A stretch of 64,000 nt of DNA from CAIYQJ01 sp963717255 (GTDB taxonomy: Bacteria; Chloroflexota; Limnocylindria; Limnocylindrales; CSP1-4): positions 62,001-126,000 of the forward strand of contig CAVQVT010000008.1 in assembly GCA_963717255.1 (NCBI GenBank), written 5' to 3'. Each line of letters begins with the position of its first letter. The stretch's first letter is position 1. This document shows positions 51,693 to 60,342 of this stretch, one piece after another. A program made the position numbers and the translations under genes. Below the pieces are notes generated by a model. That model saw only the letters and a list, made by a program, of their open reading frames with translations. It had not been told where the DNA came from and made no database searches.

Positions 51693-53270
51693 TCAGTCGA
51701 CGATCGTGTGGCTCTGCTCGCGCATGAACTGCGACGGGTAGTACATGGAGAGACCGGCCTTCCCGGTGGAGCCCGAGCCCTTCCACCCGCCGAACGGCTG
51801 GACGCCCGGCCATGCGCCCGTCGTGGCCCCGGCGCGCCGGTTCACGTACAGCACGCCGGCCTGGATCTCGTCGAGGAACCGTTCCACCTCGTCGGGGTCC
51901 CCGGTGTAGACGCCGGCCGTGAGGCCGTAGAGGCTGTCGTTGGCGAGCGCGATCGCCTCGCCGAGCGAGTCGACCGCGTGCACGGCGGTGAAGGGGACGA
52001 AGAGCTCGTCCTGGAAGAGCCGATGTCCCGCCGGCAGCCCGCCCACGACGGTGGGCTCCACGAAGTAGCCCCGGTCGAAGGAGCCGCCCGTGACGCGCTC
52101 GCCGCCGGTGAAGACCCGCCCGTCGCGCCGTGCCTCCGAGACCGCCCGCAGGTACCGGTCCACGGCCTTCGCGTCGATGAGCGGACCGAGCCAGCTCTCG
52201 TGCTCGAGCGGGTCGCCGATGACGATCCGTTCGGTCTTCTCGACGAGGAGCCGGACGAGCTCGTCGTGGGCCGGGCGCTCGACGAAGACGCGGCTGTTGG
52301 CCGAGCACTTCTGGCCGCCGAAGCCGAAGGCCGAGCGCATGATCCCCTCGGCCGCCTCGTCGAGGTCCGCGGTCGCGGTGACGATCGCCGGGTTCTTGCC
52401 GCCCATCTCGATGATCGTCGGCTTCGGATACCGCCTGGAGAACGAGCGGTGGATCCGCATGCCGACCTCGAACGAGCCGGTGAAGACGATCCCGTCGATC
52501 CCGTCGTTCTCCTGGATCTCCTGGCCGACCGTGTCGCCGGGTCCGCACACGAGGTTGAACACGCCGGCGGGCACACCGGCGTCGCGGACGGCCTCGGCGA
52601 GCAGGAGCCCGGAGAGCGACGCCGCCGTCGCGGGCTTGAAGACGACGGTGTTGCCGCCGATCATCGCGGCCGCGGCCGGGCCCATCGCGAGGGCCATCGG
52701 GAAGTTGAATGGGCTGATCACCGCGAAGACCCCGAACGGCCGGAGCACCGACCGCGTGTGCACGGCCGGGTCACCCAGGTTGTCCATCGGGTGCTCGTAG
52801 CCGTCGTTCCGCTCGTACACGTCGCCGTAGTAGCGGATGAGGTCGGCGGCCTCCTCGACCTCTCCGAGCGCCTCGAGCCGGCTCTTGCCGACCTCGTACG
52901 CGACCAGAGCGCCGTACTCCATCTGCCGCTCGCTGATGAGGTCGGCCACCTTCCGGAGGATCGCGAGGCGCTGGCGCCACGGCGTGCCGCGCCAGGCCGG
53001 CTGGGCCGCGCGGGCGGCCACGACCGCATCCTGCACGTCCTGCCGTGTCCCCTTGGCGACGGTGGCGACGACGATGTCCGTGTCGATCGGCGAGCGGACC
53101 TCGAAGTGCTCGTCCGCCCCGCGCGGCGAGCCGCCGATGAAATTCTCGTACCCGTCGCCGAGGCGCGATCGGGCCCGTTCGATGCCCGCTTCGTACGCAG
53201 AGTGGAGGTCCGCGTTGTCGGCGCGGAGGGTCGCGTAGGTGATCTTGGGCAACGGAGCAGGGTCGGCCAT
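51693..53270 (-). CDS. Aldehyde dehydrogenase (glutamate semialdehyde/RocA-like)
   Basis: 525 residues. NAD-binding FAVISPFNFPMALAMGPAAAA, general base Glu in EMGGKNPAIVTATADLDEAAE and catalytic Cys in FGGQKCSANSR. The length and N-terminal region (ENFIGGSPRGADEHFEVRSP) match the 1-pyrroline-5-carboxylate dehydrogenase (RocA) type that makes glutamate from glutamate semialdehyde. An alternative is oxidation of the semialdehyde made by the neighbouring aminotransferase. ATG MADPAPLPKITYATLRA. Separately promoted, 180 bases before the aminotransferase on the same strand. Confidence 0.92.
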   Translation of the reverse strand: MADPAPLPKITYATLRADNADLHSAYEAGIERARSRLGDGYENFIGGSPRGADEHFEVRSPIDTDIVVATVAKGTRQDVQDAVVAARAAQPAWRGTPWRQRLAILRKVADLISERQMEYGALVAYEVGKSRLEALGEVEEAADLIRYYGDVYERNDGYEHPMDNLGDPAVHTRSVLRPFGVFAVISPFNFPMALAMGPAAAAMIGGNTVVFKPATAASLSGLLLAEAVRDAGVPAGVFNLVCGPGDTVGQEIQENDGIDGIVFTGSFEVGMRIHRSFSRRYPKPTIIEMGGKNPAIVTATADLDEAAEGIMRSAFGFGGQKCSANSRVFVERPAHDELVRLLVEKTERIVIGDPLEHESWLGPLIDAKAVDRYLRAVSEARRDGRVFTGGERVTGGSFDRGYFVEPTVVGGLPAGHRLFQDELFVPFTAVHAVDSLGEAIALANDSLYGLTAGVYTGDPDEVERFLDEIQAGVLYVNRRAGATTGAWPGVQPFGGWKGSGSTGKAGLSMYYPSQFMREQSHTIVD

Positions 53271-53420
53271 CGGGATCCTCGTGGGCGTGGCGCGGTGGGG
53301 ACGGATGCACGGGAGGGTACCGGCCAGCGGACGTTCGGTCCAGCGCGGCGATCGAGACGCGCGGCGCGGCGCCGCCGTCACGGCGGCCCGCGCGGTCGCG
53401 CATCGTCGTGCGCGGGGCGT

Positions 53421-53443
53421 CTCGGGGGGATCAGCCCCCCGAG
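53421..53443 (-). terminator. Hairpin with the MoaD-like stop codon in its loop
   Basis: CTCGGGGGG (53421-53429) pairs with CCCCCCGAG (53435-53443). The five-base loop carries most of the TGA that ends the MoaD-like gene (53431-53433), so terminator and coding end overlap. Confidence 0.6.
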
Positions 53444-53658
53444 AAGATCGGCGAGACCAGGATCCTGTCGCCGTCCGCCACCGGCTCGTCGGCGGAGACG
53501 ACCCACCCGTTCCTGGCGATGAGCATCGGCCGGCTGCGGTCGATGGCGATCGTCGCGAGGATGTCGTCGATCGTCGTGCCGGGCTCGACGTCGATCTCCT
53601 TCCGGCTGAACCCGACGGTGTGGACGAACCCGCCCGACAGCTTGAGGGTGACCTTCAT
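53431..53658 (-). CDS. MoaD/ThiS-like sulfur carrier linked to AOR
   Basis: 75 residues. Ubiquitin-like beta-grasp with the terminal Gly-Gly (PIFSGG) that is adenylated and thiocarboxylated in MoaD/ThiS proteins. EVEPGTTIDDILATI-type and DGDRILVSPIFSGG segments fit. It begins two bases after the AOR stop, so it probably supplies sulfur for the dithiolene of the tungstopterin used by that enzyme. No other cofactor genes are nearby. Confidence 0.88.
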   Translation of the reverse strand: MKVTLKLSGGFVHTVGFSRKEIDVEPGTTIDDILATIAIDRSRPMLIARNGWVVSADEPVADGDRILVSPIFSGG

Positions 53659-53659
53659 C

Positions 53660-55498
53660 TCACGTCAGCGTCGCGAACTCCGCTGCGACGGCAGCCTCCG
53701 CGTCAAGGCCGAGACGCGCGAGGGTCGCCTTCGTCGGGATGCCGCGCGCGTCGTAGCCCCGGATGTCGTAGTAGTGCCCCAGCAGCTCGTCGTACTTGTC
53801 GCGATCGAGGTACAGGCCCGCGATCGGCCCTTCCGTGTCGGCGTTCTCGGGGTCGAACCACGCGTCCGGCACGAAGTCCGCTGAGCGGTCGGTGTCCGGG
53901 TACTCGCGCAGCCAGAACAGCTTCATCAGCGCGTAGATCCGGTCGGCCATCGGCCAGAAGTCGTCGAGCGTCCAGTCCTTGCCGGTGACCATGTTGAAGT
54001 AGACCGGGTAGTGCTCCGCTCCCCAGCCGAGCTCCACCCACGGGAACCGGCAGGTGACGATCGACTCGAACAGGCCACCGCGGACCCGCTGGAGGTCCAC
54101 GATCTTCTGCGCCTTGTCCCGCCCGTACGACCCGCGCTCGGTCTGCCGCACCTCGTAGGTGATGATCCACGACTCCTTGTGGTGCGCGCCCATCGGGCTC
54201 ACGCCGAACGCCAGGGCCATGCCCGGGATGAACTTGCAGTTGTAGGCAGAGATCTCCATGCCCTTGACCTGCATCGCGTAGGCCTCGGAGCCGTGGCCGA
54301 TCGCCCGGGAGGCGCGCATCGTGCCCTCGGCGAGGAGGTTCCCGACCTCGCCCTCGCGGTGCGCGATCTGGCCGAGCAGCCGCGCGAAGCCGGCCGCGTC
54401 GCCGAATCGCTGGTCGCCCGCGACCGCACCCCGTTCGATCGCGTCGGCGTACCAGCTCAGGACGCCGCCGGCCGAGATCGAGTCCAGTCCGTAATCGTCG
54501 CACAGGCGGTTGAGCGTGCCGACCTTGGCCATGTCGTAGATGTCGAGGTTGGGTCCCAGGAGCCCGACCGGCTCGTAGTCGATCTCCGACTCCCTGCCTT
54601 CCTCGTCGGGCACCGCGATGCCACAGCGCATCGTGCAGTTGGGGCACCCGTAGGTGGCCATCCGCACCGCGTTGGCCCGCTCGCCGTCCACCATCCAGGC
54701 GTCCGGATGATGCGTGCCCCGGAAGTTGTGGACCGGGAGGGCCGCGACCTCGTTGCACCAGGGCAGGACGCCGTCCGTTCCCTGGACCGACCAGGCCTGT
54801 TCCTTGTCCATCGCCCGGACGGCCTTCAGGTCATCACGTCCGAGCTCCTTCATCTCCGCGGGGAAGGCCTGGGGGATCGGCTTGGAGCCCTTGACGACGA
54901 TCGCCTTGAGGAGCTTGGATCCCATCACGGCGCCCATGCCGGGCCGGCCGCCCGACCGTCCCTCGAGGCTGCGCACGGTGGCGAATCGGACCAGGTTCTC
55001 GCCCCCCTGGCCGATGTTCAGGACCCCGACGCCCTTGCCGTACCGCGCGTAGATCCAGTCGTTCGTGTCGAGCGTGCCCTTGCCCCAGACCTCGTCGGCC
55101 GGCAGGTACTCGACGCGGTCGTCGTCGATCGAGAGCATCGTCGGGCGGTCGGCGCGGCCCTCGATGATCAGCGCGTCGTACCCCGCCTTGCGGAGCTGGT
55201 CCGTGACGCGCGTGCCGAGGTTGCCATCGCCGTAGCCGCCGGTCGCCGGCGACTTCGCGGCGACGATCGTCTTGCCGGTGTTGGGGGCCGGGATCCCGGA
55301 GATCGGACCGACGGCCACGACGAGCTTGTTCTCGGGCCCCAGCGGGTCGATGCCGGGCGCCAGCTCGTCGTAGAGGATCTTGACGGCGAAGCCCCGGCCG
55401 CCGATCCACCTGTAGGCGAACTCCTCCGAGAACGTCTCCACGCGGTGCGTCCGGCTCGTCAGGTCGACGCGCAGGAACTGCCCGGTCCAGCCATCCAT
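53660..55498 (-). CDS. aor: Tungsten-dependent aldehyde:ferredoxin oxidoreductase
   Basis: 612 residues. Oxidises aldehydes to acids with reduction of ferredoxin, using a bis-tungstopterin and one [4Fe-4S] cluster. Cluster ligands are Cys285, Cys288 and Cys292 (YGCPNCTMRC) and Cys483 (VTCRFPW). Cofactor region: GRPGMGAVMGSKLLKAIVV and, at the N-terminus, DLTSRTHRVE and WIGGRGFAVKIL. The length and the complete Cys set point to a working enzyme. Anaerobic or micro-oxic lifestyle is implied at least part of the time. It could feed or draw on the ferredoxin pool of KorDABC. Co-transcribed with the MoaD-like carrier. Confidence 0.94.
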   Translation of the reverse strand: MDGWTGQFLRVDLTSRTHRVETFSEEFAYRWIGGRGFAVKILYDELAPGIDPLGPENKLVVAVGPISGIPAPNTGKTIVAAKSPATGGYGDGNLGTRVTDQLRKAGYDALIIEGRADRPTMLSIDDDRVEYLPADEVWGKGTLDTNDWIYARYGKGVGVLNIGQGGENLVRFATVRSLEGRSGGRPGMGAVMGSKLLKAIVVKGSKPIPQAFPAEMKELGRDDLKAVRAMDKEQAWSVQGTDGVLPWCNEVAALPVHNFRGTHHPDAWMVDGERANAVRMATYGCPNCTMRCGIAVPDEEGRESEIDYEPVGLLGPNLDIYDMAKVGTLNRLCDDYGLDSISAGGVLSWYADAIERGAVAGDQRFGDAAGFARLLGQIAHREGEVGNLLAEGTMRASRAIGHGSEAYAMQVKGMEISAYNCKFIPGMALAFGVSPMGAHHKESWIITYEVRQTERGSYGRDKAQKIVDLQRVRGGLFESIVTCRFPWVELGWGAEHYPVYFNMVTGKDWTLDDFWPMADRIYALMKLFWLREYPDTDRSADFVPDAWFDPENADTEGPIAGLYLDRDKYDELLGHYYDIRGYDARGIPTKATLARLGLDAEAAVAAEFATLT

Positions 55499-55673
55499 CT
55501 GTCACCCATCCTCGCCTGTGCTGTCGCGGGTCCGAACGTACGCCGGATGCCGCTCCCGTCAGGAGGGACATGGAGGCCCTCTTTCCGGGAGGAACGGCCC
55601 TCTCGCGGCGGGCACGCACCGCGCCAAGGCGGTCGCGCCGCACGACGCGCCGGAGCGCGCCGCCGGCCCCTGC

Positions 55674-56555
55674 CTACGGAGCGAGCGCCTCCACGACCTC
55701 CGCGAGGGACGGGGCGACCACGGTCGGGACGACGGGCTTCCCCGCCGCGGGCATCTCACCCCGCGCGGCCGCCGACACGTCGTCAGGTCCGTGCCGCCCG
55801 GTGAGGACCAGGGCGGTCCGGAGGCCGAGCGACGACGCCGCGGCGACGTCGTTCACCAGGTCGTCGCCGACCATCACCAGGTCCCCGAGCGGTCCGATCC
55901 CGAGGTCGTCGATCGCCCGGACGAAGAACTCCCGGGACGGCTTGCCGACGACGGTCGCGACGACCCCGGTCGCGTACTCGAGCCCGACGACGTAGGCGCC
56001 CGCGTCGAGCGTGGGGCCCGCCGCCGTCAGCCACCACGGGTTGCGGTGCATCGCGACCAGCAGGGCGCCGTTCTGCAGGAGCCTGAAGGCGCGGTTCATG
56101 TTGGCGTACGTCAGCTCGTCGGGCGAGTCGCCGACGACGACCGCCGCCGCGGTGGCGCCCGGCGCGTCGGCTTCCGCATGCGAGAGGAGCCACTGCCCGA
56201 TGAACTCGCGGCGCCCGTCGGGCGAGGTCAGAACGTAGACGGGCATCCCCGAGAACGTGTCGCGGGTGTACGCGGCCGTCGCCGAGAGGGCGCTGACGAT
56301 GTCCCCGGGCGGCAGGTGGATCCCGGCGCGCGCGAGCGTGCCCGAGAGCGTCTGACGGCTCACGAGCGACGTGTTCGTGATGACCCGATGCGGGATGCCG
56401 GATGCGCGCAGGCGATCCATCGCCCCGGGGGCGCCGGTGATCGCCTCTCCGCCGAGCATCATGACCCCGTCGAGGTCGAGGAGGACCCCGCGCACGCCCC
56501 CGAGCCGCTCGCGCGCGACGTCCGGAGCGGTGATCACGGTCGGGTCGGGGGCCAC
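55674..56555 (-). CDS. HAD-IIA family (NagD-like) phosphatase
   Basis: 293 residues from GTG VAPDPTVITAPD. Motif I LLDLDGVMMLGGEAI (D-x-D), motif II ITNTSLVSRQT, motif III Lys in VVGKPSREFF and motif IV MVGDDLVNDV. The C2 cap domain lies between II and III. These enzymes dephosphorylate small sugar or nucleotide phosphates. The ATG nearby is out of frame, so GTG is required. Divergent from the XRE gene. Confidence 0.9.
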   Translation of the reverse strand: MAPDPTVITAPDVARERLGGVRGVLLDLDGVMMLGGEAITGAPGAMDRLRASGIPHRVITNTSLVSRQTLSGTLARAGIHLPPGDIVSALSATAAYTRDTFSGMPVYVLTSPDGRREFIGQWLLSHAEADAPGATAAAVVVGDSPDELTYANMNRAFRLLQNGALLVAMHRNPWWLTAAGPTLDAGAYVVGLEYATGVVATVVGKPSREFFVRAIDDLGIGPLGDLVMVGDDLVNDVAAASSLGLRTALVLTGRHGPDDVSAAARGEMPAAGKPVVPTVVAPSLAEVVEALAP

Positions 56556-56670
56556 GGGCGCATCGTAGCGCCGGGCGCGGGGCGAGTGACGGTCGGGCGG
56601 GGTGTCGCCCAGGACGCGCCCTCGACCATCCGCGCGGACCCCGGCCCGCCGGCGTCGGGTCTGGGCGGTC

Positions 56671-56768
56671 CGCGTCGAGCCGCGGTCGACCCTCGCGGCG
56701 GCCCGCGTCGAGCGGCGATCGACCCTCGCGGCGGCCCGCGTCGAGCGGCGATCGACCCTCGCGGCCCA
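56671..56768. repeat. 33-bp tandem repeat (three copies)
   Basis: Units start at 56671, 56704 and 56737. Copy 1 differs by a few bases from copies 2 and 3, which are nearly identical; the third is cut short after CTCGCGGCCC. Each unit contains CGATCG or the related CGGTCG and TCGAGC. It lies directly before the XRE gene (start 56779). If read in that gene's frame it would encode an 11-residue repeat ARVERRSTLAA, so translation from an earlier start is possible. Confidence 0.75.
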
Positions 56769-56778
56769 CGATGCGGCC

Positions 56779-57693
56779 GTGGACGACATCCGTCTCGGGG
56801 CGAGCCTCCGCGCGGTCCGCATCAGGCGACACATGTCCCAGGCCGACATCGCCACCCACACCGGAGTGTCGGCCTCGTCGATCTCGCGGCTCGAAGGGGG
56901 CGCTGCCTCGGAGATGACCCTCCGCGCGATTCGCACGATCGCGGCTGCGTACGGCGTCAGGGTGGACGTGATCGCCCGATGGCGCGGCGGCGACCTTGAC
57001 CGGCTGCTGTCGGCACACCACTCGGCGATGCACGAGTCGGTCAGCCGCTGGCTGGCGCGCTTCCCAGGCTGGATCTTCGTCCCTGAAGCGACGTTCTCGT
57101 TCGGGCGCGAGACGGGCATCGTCGACGTCCTCGGATGGCATCCTGCGACCCGCACGACCGTCGTCCTGGAGCTGAAGACGCGGATCATCGACGTGAACGA
57201 GCTCATCGGCGTGATGGACCGCCGGCGCCGACTGGCGTCGCGCATGGCACTCGAACGCGGCTGGCTTCGACCCCATGGACATGCCGATCGGCCGGTCGCC
57301 ACTGACGGCACCCGGCATCGCACGGACGAGCCGCGGATCGTCACCTGGGTGCTCGTCGCGGATGGCGCGACGAACCGCAGGCGCGTCGCCGCGCACACCG
57401 ACGTCCTTCGTCGCGCCTTCCCGGCCGGCCACCGCGACCTGAGAGCCCTGCTGCAGGATCCAGCCCGGATCGGCCGCCGCGTCGTTGCGCCGGCGCACGG
57501 CCCGGGCCAGCAGGCCTTCGGCGGGCCCGAGGGGGTGGCCGGACTCTCGTTCTTCGCATACGCGCACGGGGCGGGTGCCAGAGCGGCCCTCGACCCCATC
57601 CACCGGGTCTCGAGGCGGTCGCGAGTCGCTCGTAGGCCCGGCGGCGAGCGTGGCGCCGTGACCCAGCGGTCCACCGGGAACGACAGGGACTGA
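56779..57693 (+). CDS. XRE helix-turn-helix protein with PD-(D/E)XK-like domain
   Basis: 304 residues from GTG. N-terminal XRE/Cro helix-turn-helix (residues 3-66): LGASLRAVRIRRHMSQADIATHTGVSASSISRLEGG. Residues about 90-200 look like a restriction-endonuclease-type core: GWIFVPEATFSFGRETG, then Asp116 in GIVDVLGW and Glu131-x-Lys133 in VVLELKTRI, the spacing of PD-(D/E)XK nucleases. The rest is Arg-rich and lacks a family I recognise. It could be a DNA-binding nuclease, an anti-element factor or a regulator with a nuclease-derived dimerisation domain. Two unusual minisatellites flank the gene. Homologues with this layout exist in Actinomycetota and Chloroflexota genomes, to my knowledge without a described function. 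Confidence 0.72.
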   Translation: MDDIRLGASLRAVRIRRHMSQADIATHTGVSASSISRLEGGAASEMTLRAIRTIAAAYGVRVDVIARWRGGDLDRLLSAHHSAMHESVSRWLARFPGWIFVPEATFSFGRETGIVDVLGWHPATRTTVVLELKTRIIDVNELIGVMDRRRRLASRMALERGWLRPHGHADRPVATDGTRHRTDEPRIVTWVLVADGATNRRRVAAHTDVLRRAFPAGHRDLRALLQDPARIGRRVVAPAHGPGQQAFGGPEGVAGLSFFAYAHGAGARAALDPIHRVSRRSRVARRPGGERGAVTQRSTGNDRD

Positions 57694-57777
57694 TCGGGCT
57701 CTCGTCGGGTGCACGTATGCGTCCGGATGCGCACAGGGCCGCGGCAGTGATCCGTGGCCGTGGCTCGCTCGGGGCGG

Positions 57778-57867
57778 GCCGGGATCCGTGGTGCGGCCGG
57801 GATCCGTGGTGCGGCCGGGATCCGTGACGCGGCCGGGATCCGTGGTGCGGCCGGGATCCGTGACGCG
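57778..57867. repeat. 18-bp tandem repeat (five copies)
   Basis: Units of GCCGGGATCCGTGGTGCG start at 57778, 57796, 57814, 57832 and 57850. Copies 3 and 5 end TGACGCG; copies 1, 2 and 4 end TGGTGCG. No spacers and no dyad. The array is in non-coding DNA between the XRE gene and fabI, 180 bases before the fabI start. Confidence 0.85.
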
Positions 57868-58049
57868 GCACGCTCGGACCTTCACCCTCCCCGGCAGGCC
57901 GGCCGATCGCCTCGACGACGACGCGCGAGGCCGTGTCCTCTGCTGCCTCTTGGGCGCCAGCGAGCCGTCTGCTACGCTCCGCGCCGCTGGTTCCGGGGCG
58001 CGGCAGCGCGGCCACCGGGCTCACGGGCCGGCACGAAGGGGAGGGATCG

Positions 58050-58859
58050 ATGGGGCTGCTCGACGGCAAGCGTGCGCTCGTCTTCGGCGTCGCGAACGAC
58101 CACTCGATCGCGTGGGCGATCGCGAAGGCCTTCCACGAGCAGGGTGCGGCCGAGGTGGGGTTCAGCTCGATCGAAGCCCTCCTCGAGAGGCGCGTCCGAC
58201 CGCTCGCCACCTCCATCGGGGCGGAGTTCGTCGAGCCGTGCGACGTCCGCGTCGACGCGGACGTGGCCCGCGTCTTCGACGCCTGGGCAGTCCGCCACCC
58301 CGGCGCCGACGGGAGGGGGGCCGGGAGCCTCGACATCCTCGTCCACGCCCTCGCGTTCGCGAACCGGGAGGACCTCGACGGCAGGTTCGTGGACACCAGC
58401 CGCGAAGGGTTCGCGCTCGCGATGGACGTCAGCGCCTACTCGCTCGTCGGGATCGTCCGCGAGGCGCGGCGCGTGCTCGCCGACCCGTCGTCGGTCATGT
58501 CACTCACCTACTTCGGCGCCGAGAAGGTCGTCCCGCACTACAACGTCATGGGCGTCGCGAAGGCGGCTCTCGAGGCCTCGACCCGGTACCTCGCGGCCGA
58601 CCTGGGTCCCGAGGGGATCCGCGTGAACGCGATCAGCGCCGGGCCGGTCCGGACTCTCGCCGCCGCGGGGATCGCGGGCTTCAAGCACATGCACCGCGCG
58701 TTCCGCGACGTGGCGCCGCTCCGGGCGAGCATCACGAGCGAGGATGTCGCCGGCGTCGCGGTCTGGCTCGCGAGCGACCTGTCGCGGCAGGTCACCGGCG
58801 AGACGGTCCACGTGGACGGCGGCTTCAACATCCTCGGGGTCTCGACCATCGAGACGTAG
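58050..58859 (+). CDS. fabI: Enoyl-[acyl-carrier-protein] reductase (NADH)
   Basis: 269 residues. Catalyses the last reduction of each fatty acid elongation cycle. The SDR cofactor loop is the FabI form GVANDHSIAWAIAK; the catalytic residues are the Tyr of YNVMGVAK (Y-x6-K). VHALAFANREDLDG and the end TGETVHVDGGFNILG are also typical. GGGGAGGG six bases before the ATG fixes the start. Stands alone. Confidence 0.95.
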   Translation: MGLLDGKRALVFGVANDHSIAWAIAKAFHEQGAAEVGFSSIEALLERRVRPLATSIGAEFVEPCDVRVDADVARVFDAWAVRHPGADGRGAGSLDILVHALAFANREDLDGRFVDTSREGFALAMDVSAYSLVGIVREARRVLADPSSVMSLTYFGAEKVVPHYNVMGVAKAALEASTRYLAADLGPEGIRVNAISAGPVRTLAAAGIAGFKHMHRAFRDVAPLRASITSEDVAGVAVWLASDLSRQVTGETVHVDGGFNILGVSTIET

Positions 58860-58936
58860 CCGCCCGCCACGGGCCGCGTGCCGTCGATGGCGACCCGTTG
58901 GCGGTCCTCGAGCCGCGCGCCGTGCCCTGCGGCCAC

Positions 58937-59473
58937 TCAGCGGCGCTCGCGCGCCTCCTCCGCCACGCAGTCGGCGCACCGACCGACGAGCGCCATGTGG
59001 CTGACATCGGCCTCGAAACCACGTCGTGCCCGGAGCGCCGCGAGCATCGGCGCGACCTCGGCCGCGCCCACCTCCCAGCTGCGCCCGCACGATCGGCAGT
59101 GGAGGTGCCCGTGCTCGCGCTCCGGGAGGACGTGGAACTCCTCCCGGCCGTCCGGGCCGTGGTGGTGTCGGACCACCCCCAGGTCCTCGAGGACGTCGAG
59201 CGTCCGATAGACGGTGGACGGGGTCGTCGCCGGGTCGATCGCGCGACAGCGCTCCACGAGCTCGGCGCCGGTCACATGCCCCTCGGTCGCCGCCAGGACG
59301 TCCAGCAGCGTCCGCCGTTGCGGGGTCCATCGGAGTCCGCTCGCGTGGAGCCGGTCACGCACCCCGGACCAGTCCGCGGGGTGGTCGCCCGCCCGGATCG
59401 GACCGGCGGCGGCCGCAGGGCCGGCAGTGACCGCCGAGAGGCTGCCGGTGTCGGGAGGTCGGTCGGGGGCCAT
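58937..59473 (-). CDS. Fur-family metalloregulator
   Basis: 178 residues from ATG MAPDRPPDT. Winged helix: RLHASGLRWTPQRRTLLDVLAATEGHVTGAELV and TTPSTVYRTLDVLEDLGVV. The regulatory His-rich loop is VRHHHGPDGREEFHVLPEREHGHLHC, quoted by its ends. Structural zinc Cys pairs are CRSC (near 135) and CADC (near 170). It is divergent from cbiMNQO, with an inverted repeat between them, so a nickel/cobalt- or zinc-responsive member (Nur or Zur type) is more likely than iron Fur. Metal preference is inferred from context. Confidence 0.9.
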   Translation of the reverse strand: MAPDRPPDTGSLSAVTAGPAAAAGPIRAGDHPADWSGVRDRLHASGLRWTPQRRTLLDVLAATEGHVTGAELVERCRAIDPATTPSTVYRTLDVLEDLGVVRHHHGPDGREEFHVLPEREHGHLHCRSCGRSWEVGAAEVAPMLAALRARRGFEADVSHMALVGRCADCVAEEARERR

Positions 59474-59508
59474 GCGCGGAGTATGGGGCGACGGACCGGT
59501 CCGCGCGC

Positions 59509-59549
59509 AGATGCGACCTCTTGCATCTGACACAGGTCGCGACTACGCT
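59509..59549 (+). promoter_or_regulatory. cbiM promoter with Fur-type inverted repeat
   Basis: AGATGC (59509-59514) and GCATCT (59523-59528), eight bases apart, form a perfect inverted repeat. It overlaps a TTGCAT -35 (59521-59526), which is 17 bases from TACGCT (59544-59549). The placement suits repression by the divergent Fur-family protein. Confidence 0.6.
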
Positions 59550-59662
59550 TCCCCTCGCAGGGACCCCCGCGATTGGGCGGTACTCGCGATCCACCCAGGA
59601 GGCATGGCGACGTGCTCTTCGCACTCATGCGGCCCGACGAGGCGACGATGGGCGGCGCCTGG

Positions 59663-60316
59663 ATGCATGCGCCCGACGGGTTCCTGTCCGTCGGCGTCGC
59701 GGCGGTCATGTGGGCCGTCACGCTCGTGGTCCTCGCGATCGCCGTGATCCGGACGAACCGGACGCTCGACGAGCGGATGATCCCGCTCATGGGCGTGACC
59801 GCGGCGTTCATCTTCGCCGCCCAGATGTTCAACTTCCAGGTCGTCGGCGGGACGTCCGGCCACCTCCTCGGCGGCGTCTTCGCCGCGGTCCTCCTGGGGC
59901 CGTGGCCGGCGACGCTCGTCATGGCGTGCGTGGTGGCCGTGCAGGGGCTCGTCTTCCAGGACGGCGGGCTCGTCGTGATGGGCGCCAACATCTTCAACAT
60001 GGGCGTCATCGGCACCCTCGGCGGGTATGCGATCTACAAGGCCGTCGCCACGGCGCTCGGCGGGGAGGATCGGGCCAGGATCCCCGCCGCCGGCGTCGCC
60101 GCGTGGTGCTCGTTCGTCCTCGCGGCCTTCGCCGTCTCCGTCGAGCTCGCGATCTCGGGCACCTCGCCCCTCTCCGTGACGCTCCCGGCGATGGTGGGCG
60201 TCCACGCGCTCATCGGGATCGGCGAGGCGGTGATCACGATGGCTGCGCTGGGCTTCATCCAGGTCACGCGGAAGGACCTCTTCGCGCTGAAGGAGATGCG
60301 GCCGGTGGCCGCCTGA
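59663..60316 (+). CDS. cbiM: Cobalt/nickel ECF transporter S-component CbiM
   Basis: 217 residues. Metal-binding membrane component. The start is placed at ATG 59663 because the family needs a free Met1-His2 at the N-terminus for metal coordination, here MHAPDGFLS (Ala replaces the usual Ile at position 3). Starting five codons or more upstream would hide that His. FAAQMFNFQVVGGTSGHLLGG is the second metal motif (NFQV..GHL). Seven or so helices follow. First gene of cbiM-PDGLE-cbiQ-cbiO. Confidence 0.93.
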   Translation: MHAPDGFLSVGVAAVMWAVTLVVLAIAVIRTNRTLDERMIPLMGVTAAFIFAAQMFNFQVVGGTSGHLLGGVFAAVLLGPWPATLVMACVVAVQGLVFQDGGLVVMGANIFNMGVIGTLGGYAIYKAVATALGGEDRARIPAAGVAAWCSFVLAAFAVSVELAISGTSPLSVTLPAMVGVHALIGIGEAVITMAALGFIQVTRKDLFALKEMRPVAA

Positions 60317-60342
60317 GCGTGCGGGACGCAGGAGACACCTCG

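Noticed and set aside
49258..52548. Single 1096-codon frame over CoA transferase and aldehyde dehydrogenase
   Set aside because: Only the last 305 codons (CoA transferase alpha) are real; the upstream part is the wrong frame of the aminotransferase and dehydrogenase genes.
56671..57867. Possible CRISPR arrays at the tandem repeats
   Set aside because: Both arrays are head-to-tail repeats without spacers and there are no cas genes.
59474..59662. Cobalamin riboswitch upstream of cbiM
   Set aside because: The 5' region is under 120 bases after the promoter and lacks the B12-box pattern; the Fur-type dyad explains regulation better.
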